This document shows positions 1 to 8,256 of a stretch of 64,000 nt of DNA, in pieces. Source of the stretch: Natrialba aegyptia DSM 13077. GTDB lineage: Archaea; Halobacteriota; Halobacteria; Halobacteriales; Natrialbaceae. The translations under genes and the position numbers were made by a program. Below the pieces are notes generated by a model, which was not told where the DNA came from, ran no database searches, and worked only from the letters and a program-made list of their open reading frames with translations. Numbering within the stretch: the first letter of the stretch is position 1; every line of letters starts with the position of its first letter. The stretch spans positions 1-64,000 of the forward strand of contig NZ_AOIP01000062.1 of the NCBI RefSeq assembly GCF_000337535.1. Reading direction: 5' to 3'.

Positions 1-27
1 GCCATCAGAGATGTGTATAAGAGACAG
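1..27. other. Residual Nextera/Tn5 adapter at contig edge
   Basis: Bases 9-27 read AGATGTGTATAAGAGACAG, identical to the 19-bp Tn5 mosaic end used in Nextera libraries. The eight bases before it do not extend the downstream gene sensibly. Translating through it gives the leader MCIRDS, which is adapter and not protein. Genomic sequence therefore begins at about base 28. Any start codon predicted at base 11 is false. Confidence 0.95.
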
Positions 28-424
28 CGCCAGAACCTGCGGGGAGGTGGATTCGACACACGGGTTTGCCACGCTGCGCTTCGAGAACGGGGCGGTAGGA
101 TACGTGGAGGCCTCGTGGGCCCAGCCCTCGAGCAGATCGCTGACGTCCGAACTCGAACTGGCGGGTGACGACGGGCTCGTCGAGTTCTCAAGCGAGGACG
201 GCGAGCCGTACGCGAACTGGACCGAAGGCGGTTCGACCGTCGAACGCCCGCTCGCGACCGACGGCTACTGGCGTGAACTCGACCACTTCATCTCTTGTCT
301 CGAGTCGAATTCGGAACCCGAAGTCGGCCTCGAGGAGGCGGTCGAATCGCTCCGGCTCGCGCTCGCCGCGCGGCGCTCGGCGGAGCGCGGCGAACCCGTC
401 TCGCCGACGGAGGTGGGACGATGA
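28..424 (+). CDS. Gfo/Idh/MocA oxidoreductase, 5'-truncated (C-terminal part)
   Basis: This is the last 131 or so codons of an NAD(P)-dependent sugar or inositol dehydrogenase-like protein. What remains matches the C-terminal alpha/beta domain of the family: a strand-rich stretch (GFATLRFENGAVGYVEASW), a GYWRELDHFISCLES helix, and a tail ending in the usual ALAARRSAERGEPV helix before the stop. The N-terminal Rossmann domain lies off the contig. The sequence upstream of base 28 is adapter, so no start exists here. Its TGA overlaps the ATG of the next gene (ATGA at 421-424), so the two are translationally coupled and probably act on the same sugar. The substrate cannot be inferred. Confidence 0.85.
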
Positions 425-1416
425 CCGTCTCCCTGGGCATCCTGTCAGCGGCGCACGTCCACGCGAGCGAGTACGCGGCCCTGCTCGCCGAGCGGGAGGA
501 TGCCGAGCTCGTCGGGATCGCGGACGAGGAACTCGACCGCGCTCGCGAAATCGCCGATCGACACGGCGTCGAGTGTGTCTCCGAAGCGGAGGCCGACGCG
601 CTGCTTGAGCGACTCGACGGTGCGCTCATCTGCTCGAGCAACGCCCGCCACGCCGAGTGGGTTGGCCGAGCTGTCGACGCCGGGGTCGACGTCCTCTGTG
701 AGAAACCGCTCGCGCCGACCCTTGAGGAGGCCCGAGGGATCGTCGATTGCTGTCGCGACGCCGGCGTCGGGCTAGGGGTGGCGATGCCCCTCCGGTTCAG
801 CGAGCCGGCGAAGCGGGCCCGGACGGCGCTCAAGTCCGGGGAGATCGGCTCCGTCAAATCGATCTCCGGGACGAACCGCGGGCGGATGCCCGGCGGCTGG
901 TTCGCCGATCCCGACGCGGCCGGCGGCGGCGCGGTGATGGATCACACCGTCCACATCGTCGATCTGATCTCGGATCTCATCGATGAGCGGGTCGCGGAGG
1001 TGTATGCGGAGACGGGGACCCGCTTCCACGATATCAAGGTCGAAGATGTCAACGTGCTCTCGATGCGGATGACCGACGGGGCGACGTTCCTACTCGACGG
1101 TTCCTGGAGCCGGCCGGAGGCGTGGCATACGTGGGGCGACGCGACGGTCGAGTTCGTCGGCCGCGAGGGAACGATCGCCGTGGACTGCTTCGATCAGTTG
1201 CTTCGGCACACGGCGGCGTCGGGCGCTGACGAGGGCATTAGAACGGTCTTCTACGGAACCGATCCGAACGCCGAGATGCTCGGGGACTTCGTCGACAGCG
1301 TCGCCGAGGGGAGCGATCCCGCCGTCTCGCCTCAGGACGCGCTGGCGGCAGTCGCCGTCGTCGAGGCAGCCTACGAATCTGCGTCGGCCGGACGACCGGT
1401 CGAGGTCGAGTACTGA
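421..1416 (+). CDS. Gfo/Idh/MocA family oxidoreductase with atypical N-terminal loop
   Basis: A 331-residue protein. The start at 421 is chosen because it overlaps the upstream stop as ATGA and gives the family-typical beginning MTVSLGILSAAHVH. An N-terminal Rossmann domain is followed by the CEKP motif (residues 93-96), whose Lys is catalytic in the family, and then by a C-terminal substrate domain with GGGAVMDHTVHIVD. The usual glycine-rich GxGxxG loop is replaced by SAAHVHASEY (residues 9-18). The genes at 3649 and 11231 carry related His-containing loops. NAD(P) use is therefore plausible but unproven. It probably oxidises, reduces or epimerises a sugar in the glycan pathway of this region. 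Confidence 0.87.
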   Translation: MTVSLGILSAAHVHASEYAALLAEREDAELVGIADEELDRAREIADRHGVECVSEAEADALLERLDGALICSSNARHAEWVGRAVDAGVDVLCEKPLAPTLEEARGIVDCCRDAGVGLGVAMPLRFSEPAKRARTALKSGEIGSVKSISGTNRGRMPGGWFADPDAAGGGAVMDHTVHIVDLISDLIDERVAEVYAETGTRFHDIKVEDVNVLSMRMTDGATFLLDGSWSRPEAWHTWGDATVEFVGREGTIAVDCFDQLLRHTAASGADEGIRTVFYGTDPNAEMLGDFVDSVAEGSDPAVSPQDALAAVAVVEAAYESASAGRPVEVEY

Positions 1417-1500
1417 GGACCCTCGCCGAAGATTGCCTTCCCGGTCGAACGGTGACGCTTGCCGATCAGTTTTTGTCCGGTCCGGTCGTTAGTCATCTCG

Positions 1501-2547
1501 ATGCCTCCCAAGTCGCCACCGCGCGTCGCGATCGTCGGACTCGGGACGATCGGTCGCATTCACGCCGAGCGAATCCTCCGACTGGACGCTGCGCTTGCCG
1601 CCGGCGCTGACGTCCGCGCCGACGCCCGGGAGTTGTTCGCCGGCGAGTACGACGTCCCGACGTACGCGGATCACGAGACGATGCTCGCCGACGCCGATAT
1701 CGACGCCGTGTTCGTCTGCGTACCGAATCGCGTTCATGAGCAGGTTGCGATCGACGCCCTCGAGCACGAGTGCGCCGTCCTCCTTGAAAAACCGCTGGCC
1801 CATTCCGTAGAGAGCGCGGAGCGGATCGCGGCCGCGGCCGCCGACGCGGAGGCGTCCTGTGTGGTCGGATTCACGATGCGCTTTTCAAACGCGACACGGC
1901 GGGTCGCGGCGCTACGTGACGAGGGTCGCCTCGGTTCGGTCAGTCATGTCGACGCGACCTACCTTCGGCGGAACGCGCTGCCCGGCGAGGGACGGGGCTG
2001 GTTCACGGATCCCGACCTGGCCGGCGGCGGCGTCGCGATGGACCTCGGCGTCCACGCGCTCGATCTGGCACTGTATCTGCTCGAGTATCCGACCGTTCGA
2101 GAGGTGACCGGCGTCACCCGCAGCGAGTTCGGGGACTACGACGTGGAGGACTCGGCGCACGCGCTGGTGCGGTGTGGCGACGACCGGACGATTTCGATCC
2201 GGGTCTCGTGGCGAGCGACGCGGTCGTCCTCGAAGCGGTGCATCGTCCGGGGGAGCGACGCGGGTGTCGAGTTCAACGTCACAGAGCCGACTCTCGATGT
2301 GTTCGATACCCGCCCGGTCGGTACCGACGAATCCGACGGTCGGCCGACCGGTCCCGACGAGATGCTCTCGGTCGACGGAGGCGACATGCATCTTGCGGAG
2401 GACCGCGCGTTCCTCGCGACTCTCGCCGGAGAGCGGACCGCCCTTGCGGGCACCGTCGAGGACGCGCTGACAGTGCAGCGGGTACTGCGGGCGATCTACG
2501 ACTCGAGCGACCGCGGAGAAGCGGTTCGGCCGTCCGAGTATCAGTAG
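1501..2547 (+). CDS. Gfo/Idh/MocA family oxidoreductase
   Basis: A 348-residue NAD(P)-dependent sugar dehydrogenase-like protein. ATG 1501 (MPPKSPPRVAIVGLGTIG) is preferred over an in-frame upstream codon at 1459. It puts the Rossmann GLGTIG loop at residues 13-18, and a T-rich TATA-like stretch (CAGTTTTTGTCC, about 1465-1476) lies some 30 nt upstream. The catalytic-lysine motif LEKP and the downstream GGGVAMDLGVHALDLALY segment are canonical for the family. Unlike the gene before it, its glycine loop is intact. It follows that gene after 84 nt, so it may have its own transcript. Specific substrate unknown. Confidence 0.88.
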   Translation: MPPKSPPRVAIVGLGTIGRIHAERILRLDAALAAGADVRADARELFAGEYDVPTYADHETMLADADIDAVFVCVPNRVHEQVAIDALEHECAVLLEKPLAHSVESAERIAAAAADAEASCVVGFTMRFSNATRRVAALRDEGRLGSVSHVDATYLRRNALPGEGRGWFTDPDLAGGGVAMDLGVHALDLALYLLEYPTVREVTGVTRSEFGDYDVEDSAHALVRCGDDRTISIRVSWRATRSSSKRCIVRGSDAGVEFNVTEPTLDVFDTRPVGTDESDGRPTGPDEMLSVDGGDMHLAEDRAFLATLAGERTALAGTVEDALTVQRVLRAIYDSSDRGEAVRPSEYQ

Positions 2548-2592
2548 GTGACGACGAAGGGTTTTGTTCCCCCGGAGACACCAGTTCTGATC

Positions 2593-2791
2593 ATGGGAAC
2601 GCTGCAGGTTACGCTGCTGAACGGTTCGTACAACGACATGACGATGACGGAGAAGTTCCGGCGCGATTCGACGCTAAGGTCCATTCGTTTACGGTGACGA
2701 GGGTGATCTGCCGGAGACGTTCACGTACGACGCCGTCGTCAGCGGATCGGGTGCATCGTTCGACTGGGATGAAGACGAGAAGTACGAGTAG
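2593..2791 (+). pseudogene. Small acidic protein gene broken by two frameshifts
   Basis: Coding-like sequence changes frame twice. ATG 2593 opens MGTLQVTLLNGSYNDM. The sense-looking text continues in another frame from about 2643 (DDGEVPARFDAKVHSF). From about 2687 it continues in the third frame (VYGDEGDLPETFTYDAVV...FDWDEDEKYE) to TAG 2789-2791. Joined, this gives an acidic protein of about 65 residues typical of haloarchaea. Read straight, the first frame stops at 2695. I do not recognise the family. Either the gene is decayed or two indel errors sit close to a contig end. Confidence 0.5.
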
Positions 2792-2898
2792 TGCCAGTCA
2801 GCCAGGGATGATTCCTGTCGATCGAAACCGACCGCCGCGACCGATTCGTTGCTGCAACCGAAAGATCATTACTCCGGTAGATCAATGCTCGGACGAGG

Positions 2899-3633
2899 AT
2901 GCACACAGTCCGATTCAGCGATCCGTCCGGCCTCACCCGGACCGGAACGTGGACCGACAGCGGTATCGACGCCGGCAACCAACGGTATGACCCCGCCGAG
3001 GTGACGATCCTCCCGCCCAGCGAGCCGACCAAGATCGTCTGCCAGGCCGGCGGCTACGTGGACCACCGCGAGGAGTCCGGCTTCGAAGACCTGCCGGACC
3101 GGCCCGAACTGTTCCTGAAGACGCCGAACTGCGTCGTCGGCCACGGAGACGCGATCGAACTGCCGCCAGGACGGGACGAGGTCGAGTTCGAGGCAGAGTT
3201 CGGCATCGTGATCGACGAGCAGTGTCGCGCGGTCGACGAGGACGAGGCCATGGAGTTCGTCCGCGGGTTCACCTGCGTGAACGATATTTCGAACCGCGAC
3301 GATCAGGCCGAGGAACGCAACTGGGTCCGCGGCAAGGCGTTCGACGCCTCGCTCCCGATAGGCCCGGTGCTGGCTACGCCCGACGAGGTGCCCGACGACG
3401 CCCGCCTCGAACTTCGGCTCAACGGCGAGGTGAAACAGGAGACGACCCGTGACATGATGATCTTCTCCGTCCCGAATCTCATCGCCGAGGTGAGCGAACT
3501 CATCACCCTTGAGCCCGGAGACGTCATCGCGAGCGGCACACCGTTCGGTCCCGGTCCGCTCGGCGAGGGCGACGTCGTCGAGGTCGAGTTCGAAGGCGTC
3601 GGGACGCTCGAGAATCACGTCGTCGCGCGCTGA
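2899..3633 (+). CDS. Fumarylacetoacetate hydrolase (FAH) family protein
   Basis: A 244-residue member of the FAH family, whose members hydrolyse C-C bonds in diketo acids or decarboxylate/isomerise related oxo-acids. The FAH core is visible: ERTYDP-like lead-in, the acidic metal-binding strand EVEFEAEFGIVIDE, FTCVNDISNRD, WVRGKAFDASLPIGP, and SGTPFGPGPLGEGDVVEVE near the C-terminus. The segment normally reading GLNYxxHAEE is GGYVDHREE here, with a Gly replacing the usual Asn. It is a paralogue of the gene at 34638, and both sit beside Gfo/Idh genes. It is convergent with 3649-4761. Likely role: cleavage of a diketo-deoxy sugar acid; substrate inferred only. Confidence 0.88.
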   Translation: MHTVRFSDPSGLTRTGTWTDSGIDAGNQRYDPAEVTILPPSEPTKIVCQAGGYVDHREESGFEDLPDRPELFLKTPNCVVGHGDAIELPPGRDEVEFEAEFGIVIDEQCRAVDEDEAMEFVRGFTCVNDISNRDDQAEERNWVRGKAFDASLPIGPVLATPDEVPDDARLELRLNGEVKQETTRDMMIFSVPNLIAEVSELITLEPGDVIASGTPFGPGPLGEGDVVEVEFEGVGTLENHVVAR

Positions 3634-3648
3634 GAACGAGTCGGCGAA

Positions 3649-4761
3649 CTACTTCTCGACTGTCACCCACCGATCCGTCTCGGCCGATTCGTACGCCGCA
3701 TCGAGAACCCGGAGAACGGTCAGGGCGTCCTCGAGGGTGACGGGCGGTTCCGCATCGGCTTCGCAGGCCGCAAAGAATTCCCGGACGAACTCTCGGCCCC
3801 ACGTACCGCCGTAGCCGGCTCCCGGCTCGTACTCGTGCGTGATCGTCCGGTGTGGCGTTGCGCTCCAGTCGTCGTCCGCCGACTCGAGTTCGAGTTCGGT
3901 CTCGCCGTCGAAGCCGAAGGTCCGACCCATCGGATTCCAGTTGCTCCGGCCGCCGCTGCCGTAGAGATTGAGCTGGGTGTCGTAGATTCCGTCACGCAGG
4001 TAGTAGCCGCAGTGGACGGTCCCGAGCGTTCCGGTTCCGGTCTCAAGCTGGAGCGTCGCGCCGTCTTCGATATCGACTCCGTCGAACCCCGCGGTCATGC
4101 TAGCGTTCACTCGGGCGATCGGTGCCTCGAGGAGCCAGGTGAGTAACTGGATCCAGTGGATGCCGAGCCACTGGAGGATGCCGCCGCGGCTCGCGTCCGT
4201 GTCGAAGACGAAGTGGTCGGTGTTTCGGTACGCGAGCTGCGAGGCGACGAACCGCGCCTCGAACCCGCGGAGGTCGCCGAAGAAGCCGTCGTCCAGGTGG
4301 GACTTCAACTGCGCGGCGATCGGGTGGCTTTGCCACGGGTAGGAGACACAAATCGTCGCGTCGGTCCGGGCCTCGAGGTCGAGCAGCGGCTCGAGTTCGG
4401 CGGCGGTTCGGCCCGCCGGCTTCTCCGTGTAGATGTCGACGTCGCGCTCGAGGGCCTGTTCGACGGCCGCCGGCGTATCTCGGTTCGAGAGCGTCAGGAA
4501 CACCGCGTCGACGGCGGCGTCGGCGAGCATCGTTTCGAGGTCGCCGTAGACTGGTACGTCGCCAAGGCTCGCCACGGAGTCGACGTCGAACGCATCGTTC
4601 GGCTCACAGGCGCAGGTCACCGTCGCCGGCAACGTCTCGAGGGTCCGCAGGTACGGCTCAGCGTGGTGGTGGTCGAGACCGACGTAGCCGACGGTTGGAG
4701 CCTCCGTCCCGTCGCCAATAGTGCCGTTGCCAGTCTCAGTGTCTGGTCCAGCCATGGTCAC
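3649..4761 (-). CDS. Gfo/Idh/MocA family oxidoreductase with atypical N-terminal loop
   Basis: A protein of up to 370 residues. It can start at GTG 4761, which overlaps the upstream TGA as GTGA, or at ATG 4755; the overlap favours GTG. After an acidic tail of about 20 residues the Rossmann strand VGYVGLD runs into HHHAEPY (about residues 31-37) instead of a glycine-rich loop, like the genes at 421 and 11231. The catalytic-lysine motif is TEKPAGRT. The C-terminal domain includes GGILQWLGIHWIQLLTWL and a Trp/Gly-rich segment. It forms an operon with the luciferase-like gene upstream. Probably acts on a sugar or sugar-derived aldehyde; substrate not visible. Confidence 0.86.
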   Translation of the reverse strand: MTMAGPDTETGNGTIGDGTEAPTVGYVGLDHHHAEPYLRTLETLPATVTCACEPNDAFDVDSVASLGDVPVYGDLETMLADAAVDAVFLTLSNRDTPAAVEQALERDVDIYTEKPAGRTAAELEPLLDLEARTDATICVSYPWQSHPIAAQLKSHLDDGFFGDLRGFEARFVASQLAYRNTDHFVFDTDASRGGILQWLGIHWIQLLTWLLEAPIARVNASMTAGFDGVDIEDGATLQLETGTGTLGTVHCGYYLRDGIYDTQLNLYGSGGRSNWNPMGRTFGFDGETELELESADDDWSATPHRTITHEYEPGAGYGGTWGREFVREFFAACEADAEPPVTLEDALTVLRVLDAAYESAETDRWVTVEK

Positions 4762-5738
4762 TCGAACGCAGGGATGACTTCGTCGCCGAAGCGCTCGAGC
4801 GTCTCGAGGGTCGTGTCATGGGGCTGCCCGGGGAACTGACAGCGGACGTACACCTGGTCGACGCCGAGGTCCTCGTACTCGCGAAGTTGCTCGATACAGT
4901 CCGCGGGCGAGCCGATAGCGAACTTCTCTTCGAGGTCATCGTAGTCGACCTCGACCTCGTGTTCGTCCATATATGTCTGGCCCCAGCGGGCGTACATCTG
5001 GTAGAGCTTCAGGAGGTGGGGCTCGATGGTATCTTTTGCCTCCTCGACGGAGTCGGCGACGAAGCAGTCGCGCATAAGGATGACGTCGTTGTCCTCGCGA
5101 TCCATATCGAACTCCTCGAGCGAGGATTCGTAGACATCGATCTGGTCCTCGAGGTCGGCCGTCGTCGAGGAGGCACTTGCGATCCAGGCGTCGCCGCGGT
5201 AGGCCGCCCGTTTGATCGCGATGTCTGCGTGGCCGCCGATCCAGACCGGCAGCTCCCCTTCCGGGCGAGGACTGACGAACACATCCTCGAACGACCACTG
5301 ATCACCGTCGTGGGTAACGCTCTCTTCGCTCCACAGCCGCTTGAGCACGTGCAGCGATTCGATCATCGCTTTCGATCGTTCCTCCATGTCGATCCCGAAC
5401 GGTTCGATCTCGCGCTCGCGGTAACCGACCGCGGCGCCAAAGTGCATGCGCCCGCCTGAGAGTCGGTCGATCATCGCGACGTACTCGGCGAGGTGCAGCG
5501 GGTTGTAAAGCATCGGCAGCATAGCCATCGTCGAGATATCGAGCGTCTCGGTTCGCGCCGCGATACCCGAGAGCGCCGTAATCGGCTCGACGACGCCCTC
5601 GTCGTGGACGTGTCGCTCGCCGAGCGAGACGCCGTCGAAACCGACGTCCTCGATCAGTTCGACTTGCTCGTACAAGTCGGTGGCCTCGAACTCGTCGTCG
5701 GGCGTGTAGTACTGATTCAAAAAAACGCCGAACTTCAC
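4758..5738 (-). CDS. Luciferase-like (LLM class) flavin-dependent oxidoreductase
   Basis: A 326-residue TIM-barrel protein of the bacterial luciferase/F420-dependent oxidoreductase superfamily. Typical marks are the start MKFGVFLNQYY, the GFDGVSLGERHVHDEG strand, LAEYVAMIDRLSGGRMHFG, the VGYRERE flavin-contact loop, FVSPRPEGELPVWIGG, and a late FAIGSPADCIEQL segment. Members use FMNH2 or F420 for oxygenation or hydride transfer. Haloarchaea make F420, so either is possible. It overlaps the downstream Gfo/Idh gene by a few bases, which implies a shared pathway, perhaps processing of an unusual aldehyde. Chemistry is otherwise unknown. Confidence 0.88.
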   Translation of the reverse strand: MKFGVFLNQYYTPDDEFEATDLYEQVELIEDVGFDGVSLGERHVHDEGVVEPITALSGIAARTETLDISTMAMLPMLYNPLHLAEYVAMIDRLSGGRMHFGAAVGYREREIEPFGIDMEERSKAMIESLHVLKRLWSEESVTHDGDQWSFEDVFVSPRPEGELPVWIGGHADIAIKRAAYRGDAWIASASSTTADLEDQIDVYESSLEEFDMDREDNDVILMRDCFVADSVEEAKDTIEPHLLKLYQMYARWGQTYMDEHEVEVDYDDLEEKFAIGSPADCIEQLREYEDLGVDQVYVRCQFPGQPHDTTLETLERFGDEVIPAFE

Positions 5739-5856
5739 GCTCGCGTCACCTCGTTCTCGGTTCCGTTGGTCGCAGCGAGAAGGATTCTGTCGTCGGTGCG
5801 GCGGAGGGACCCTGGTCTCTCCCCGAACACATGGCTGTTTACAGGCATTCGTTGGT

Positions 5857-5873
5857 CTAGCTTGACGAACTAG
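5857..5873. promoter_or_regulatory. Imperfect palindrome flanked by CTAG
   Basis: CTAGCTTGACGAACTAG is an imperfect 17-nt dyad (12 of 17 positions symmetric). It lies between the divergent luciferase-like gene (start 5738) and the Nramp-like gene (start 5965). It could be an operator, but no second copy was noticed. Confidence 0.25.
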
Positions 5874-5931
5874 TTCCTAATGTAGCTTGCGGCGCGCGTA
5901 ATCCACTCGTGACGGACTGTCTCGCCGGTAG

Positions 5932-5939
5932 TTATTTAT
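5932..5939 (+). promoter_or_regulatory. TATA box of the Nramp-like gene
   Basis: TTATTTAT centred about 30 nt upstream of ATG 5965 fits a haloarchaeal promoter with a leaderless or nearly leaderless transcript. It supports the chosen start. Confidence 0.6.
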
Positions 5940-5964
5940 GATACGTCATCACGTACCAATATAG

Positions 5965-7215
5965 ATGGCGACACGCATCTCGGGTGCCATAACGGGCGGG
6001 ACGGTGTGGAATCAACTGCGGGCGCTCGGACCGGCGCTCGTTCTCGCAGCAGTCGTCGTCGGTCCGGGGAGCATCGCGCTCAGCACAATCGCTGGAAGTA
6101 CGTACGGCTACCAGCTGCTCTGGGTACCGATCGCGACGACGGTCTTCATGATCACGTACACGTGGATGGCCGCGCGGATCGGGCTGGTCACCGGCGAGAC
6201 GATCCTGCAAGTCGCAAGGAGACGATACGGGTCGGCGGTCGCGACGGCCGGCGGGTTCTTCGGCTTCCTCGCGATCCTCGCGTTCCAGGCCGGGAACAAC
6301 GCCGGAATCGGGTTCGCGACGAACGCGCTCGTTGGCTACGACATTCGCCTGTGGGCCGCAATCTTCTCGCTCGCCGCGATCGGCTTCCTCTGGTTGCCCG
6401 ACCTGTACAACAAGGTCGAACTGCTGGTGAAGGCCGTCGTCGGTGTCATGCTGCTCGCGTTCGTTGGGACGCTCGCAACCGTCGGCTTCGACATCCGGGC
6501 CGGCGCGACCGGTATCGTACCGACCATCCCCGATGTGGACGCCGCGCTCCTCGCGCTCGGGATGGCCGCGACGACCTTCTCCATCGCCGCGGCGACCTAC
6601 CAGAGCTACCTGGTGCACGAGAAGGACTGGGGCATCGACCAGCTGTCAGAGAAGGGGATGGACAGCATCCTCGGGATCGCCGTGCTGGGACTCATCGTCA
6701 CGGTCATCCTCCTGACCAGCGCGAGCGTCATCTCCGGGACGGGCGAACCGGCCTTCTCGGCGACGGATATGGCCACCCAGCTCGAGCCCGTCGCCGGATC
6801 GGGTGCGTTCTACCTGTTCACATTCGGGTTCTTCTTCGCGAGCCTCTCATCGCTCGTCGTCAACGCGCTCATCGGGGCGACACTGCTGGTCGACGGACTC
6901 GGCCTCGATCCCTCGATGGACGGTCGTCCGGTCAAGATCTGGTCGACGGTTGCCGTGGTGTTCGGACTCGTCGTCGTTCTGGTCTTCGAGGGCGATCCGG
7001 TCGAACTGCTCCGCATCGCCCAGGCAGCCGCCGTGGTCGCGTTCCCGATCCTCGGCTTCCTCATCCTCGCGCTCGCCAGCAGCGACGACGTCATGGGGTC
7101 GCACTCGAACGGCCGCTTCGCCACCGTTCTGGGCGTCGTCGGCTACCTCGCCATCGTCGGGATCGTCGGCAACTACCTCTACGAGATCGTCTCCGAACTC
7201 GTGCAGTATCTCTGA
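5965..7215 (+). CDS. Nramp-family membrane transporter lacking the metal-site motifs
   Basis: A 416-residue protein with about 11 hydrophobic segments. It shows the Nramp/LeuT fold signature around helix 1, ending in AGSTYGYQLLWV. Classical Nramp metal transporters carry DPGN in helix 1 and a MPH motif in helix 6. Here the first is GPGS and the second region reads AATTFSIAAATYQSYLV, so the Asp, Asn, Met and His ligands are absent. Divalent metal transport is therefore doubtful. The location, among sugar-enzyme genes, allows a role in taking up a small organic or other solute; that is inference. It has its own promoter and is followed by a sugar isomerase-like gene. Confidence 0.82.
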   Translation: MATRISGAITGGTVWNQLRALGPALVLAAVVVGPGSIALSTIAGSTYGYQLLWVPIATTVFMITYTWMAARIGLVTGETILQVARRRYGSAVATAGGFFGFLAILAFQAGNNAGIGFATNALVGYDIRLWAAIFSLAAIGFLWLPDLYNKVELLVKAVVGVMLLAFVGTLATVGFDIRAGATGIVPTIPDVDAALLALGMAATTFSIAAATYQSYLVHEKDWGIDQLSEKGMDSILGIAVLGLIVTVILLTSASVISGTGEPAFSATDMATQLEPVAGSGAFYLFTFGFFFASLSSLVVNALIGATLLVDGLGLDPSMDGRPVKIWSTVAVVFGLVVVLVFEGDPVELLRIAQAAAVVAFPILGFLILALASSDDVMGSHSNGRFATVLGVVGYLAIVGIVGNYLYEIVSELVQYL

Positions 7216-7351
7216 CGCGGTGCCTTCGGCAACAGCGCCGCTGTCGGATGGTCTCTCGTGGGTCGAAATAACGGCCGTTCGGAGCCCCTCGCTACAGTTT
7301 CGCAACGAACTCGACCTCGATGTCGGTAAGCGAGACTGATCGTACACCAGA

Positions 7352-7358
7352 CTTTAAG
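7352..7358 (+). promoter_or_regulatory. TATA box of the TIM-barrel gene at 7384
   Basis: CTTTAAG lies about 29 nt before ATG 7384, the usual spacing for leaderless haloarchaeal transcripts. Confidence 0.55.
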
Positions 7359-7383
7359 GTTCAGCGATGCGATCGTAGTCGCA

Positions 7384-8247
7384 ATGGCGATACGGACAGC
7401 CCTGTTTAGCAAGGTGCTTCGCGACCGCTCGCTCGAGGAAGCGGCCGAACTCGTAGCGGAGATCGGCTACGACGGATTCGAGCCGATGTGCCGAGACCCC
7501 CATCTCGACGCGGATCGTTCGCTTGAAGAGGTAACCGCATTCCGCGATCATCTCGACGACCTCGGCCTCGGGGTCCCGTGTCTGGCAACGTACACCGGTC
7601 ACTATGTCGGCAAGACCCGGGAAGAGTGTGAGGCGGAACTTGAGACGTTCGAACGGTTCCTCGAGTTCGCGGACGCGCTCGACTGCGGAATCGTCAGGCA
7701 CGGTCCCGGCGGACCGCCGGTCCGGGAGGCGACCGACGACGACTACGAGCACGCCGCGTCGTGGCTCGCTCGCGCCGCCGACCGCGCCGCCGAGTACGAC
7801 GTGACGATCGGCATCGAAATTCACGCGCACACAATCGCCGAGACGGTCGACTCGACGCAACGACTCTTAGCGGAGATCGACCGCAAGAACGTTGGCGCGA
7901 TTCACGACGCTGGGAACATGTACATCACGCTCGACGACTTCGGACTGGCGTCGGTGCGCGAACTCGGGGACGACCTCGTCCACGTCCACGTCAAGGACGA
8001 GCAGCGGATCGACGATCCGGACCGGCCGGGCGCGTTCGAACTCGAAACTGACGACGGGCTCGAGACGTTCCAGCCGCGGCTGCTCGGTGAGGGCGCCGTC
8101 GACCACGGCCCGCTGTTCGACGCACTTGCGGAGGCGGGGTACGACGGCTACGTCACCGATGAGTGCCACGTTCCGCGGGACGATCTCAAGGACGAACGCG
8201 AGATCGCCGAGCACGAACTCGCGGAGCTGAACCGGTTGCTCGGCTGA
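7384..8247 (+). CDS. Sugar phosphate isomerase/epimerase-like TIM barrel protein
   Basis: A 287-residue protein of the xylose isomerase-like TIM barrel superfamily (AP endonuclease 2 fold). Visible marks are the GYDGFEPMCRDP strand, HGPGGPP, the metal-site Glu/His in GIEIHAHT, HDAGNMY, VHVHVKDEQ, and the C-terminal LLGEGAVDHGPLFDAL followed by GYDGYVTDEC. These supply the usual divalent-metal ligands (Glu, Asp/His, His, Glu). Members isomerise or epimerise keto-sugars, or dehydrate inosose. It stands alone, with its own promoter, between the Nramp-like gene and the convergent sulfatase. A role in sugar interconversion after glycan breakdown is likely; the substrate is unknown. Confidence 0.87.
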   Translation: MAIRTALFSKVLRDRSLEEAAELVAEIGYDGFEPMCRDPHLDADRSLEEVTAFRDHLDDLGLGVPCLATYTGHYVGKTREECEAELETFERFLEFADALDCGIVRHGPGGPPVREATDDDYEHAASWLARAADRAAEYDVTIGIEIHAHTIAETVDSTQRLLAEIDRKNVGAIHDAGNMYITLDDFGLASVRELGDDLVHVHVKDEQRIDDPDRPGAFELETDDGLETFQPRLLGEGAVDHGPLFDALAEAGYDGYVTDECHVPRDDLKDEREIAEHELAELNRLLG

Positions 8248-8256
8248 GTTTCTCCG

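Noticed and set aside
2172-2990. A 272-codon plus-strand frame crossing the intergenic region
   Set aside because: Most of it overlaps the Gfo/Idh gene out of frame. Only a short piece around 2643 looks coding, and it is covered by the frameshifted gene.
5932-6618. A 228-codon minus-strand frame over the Nramp-like gene
   Set aside because: It is His/Arg/Asp-rich mirror coding of a membrane protein, without a promoter or motif.
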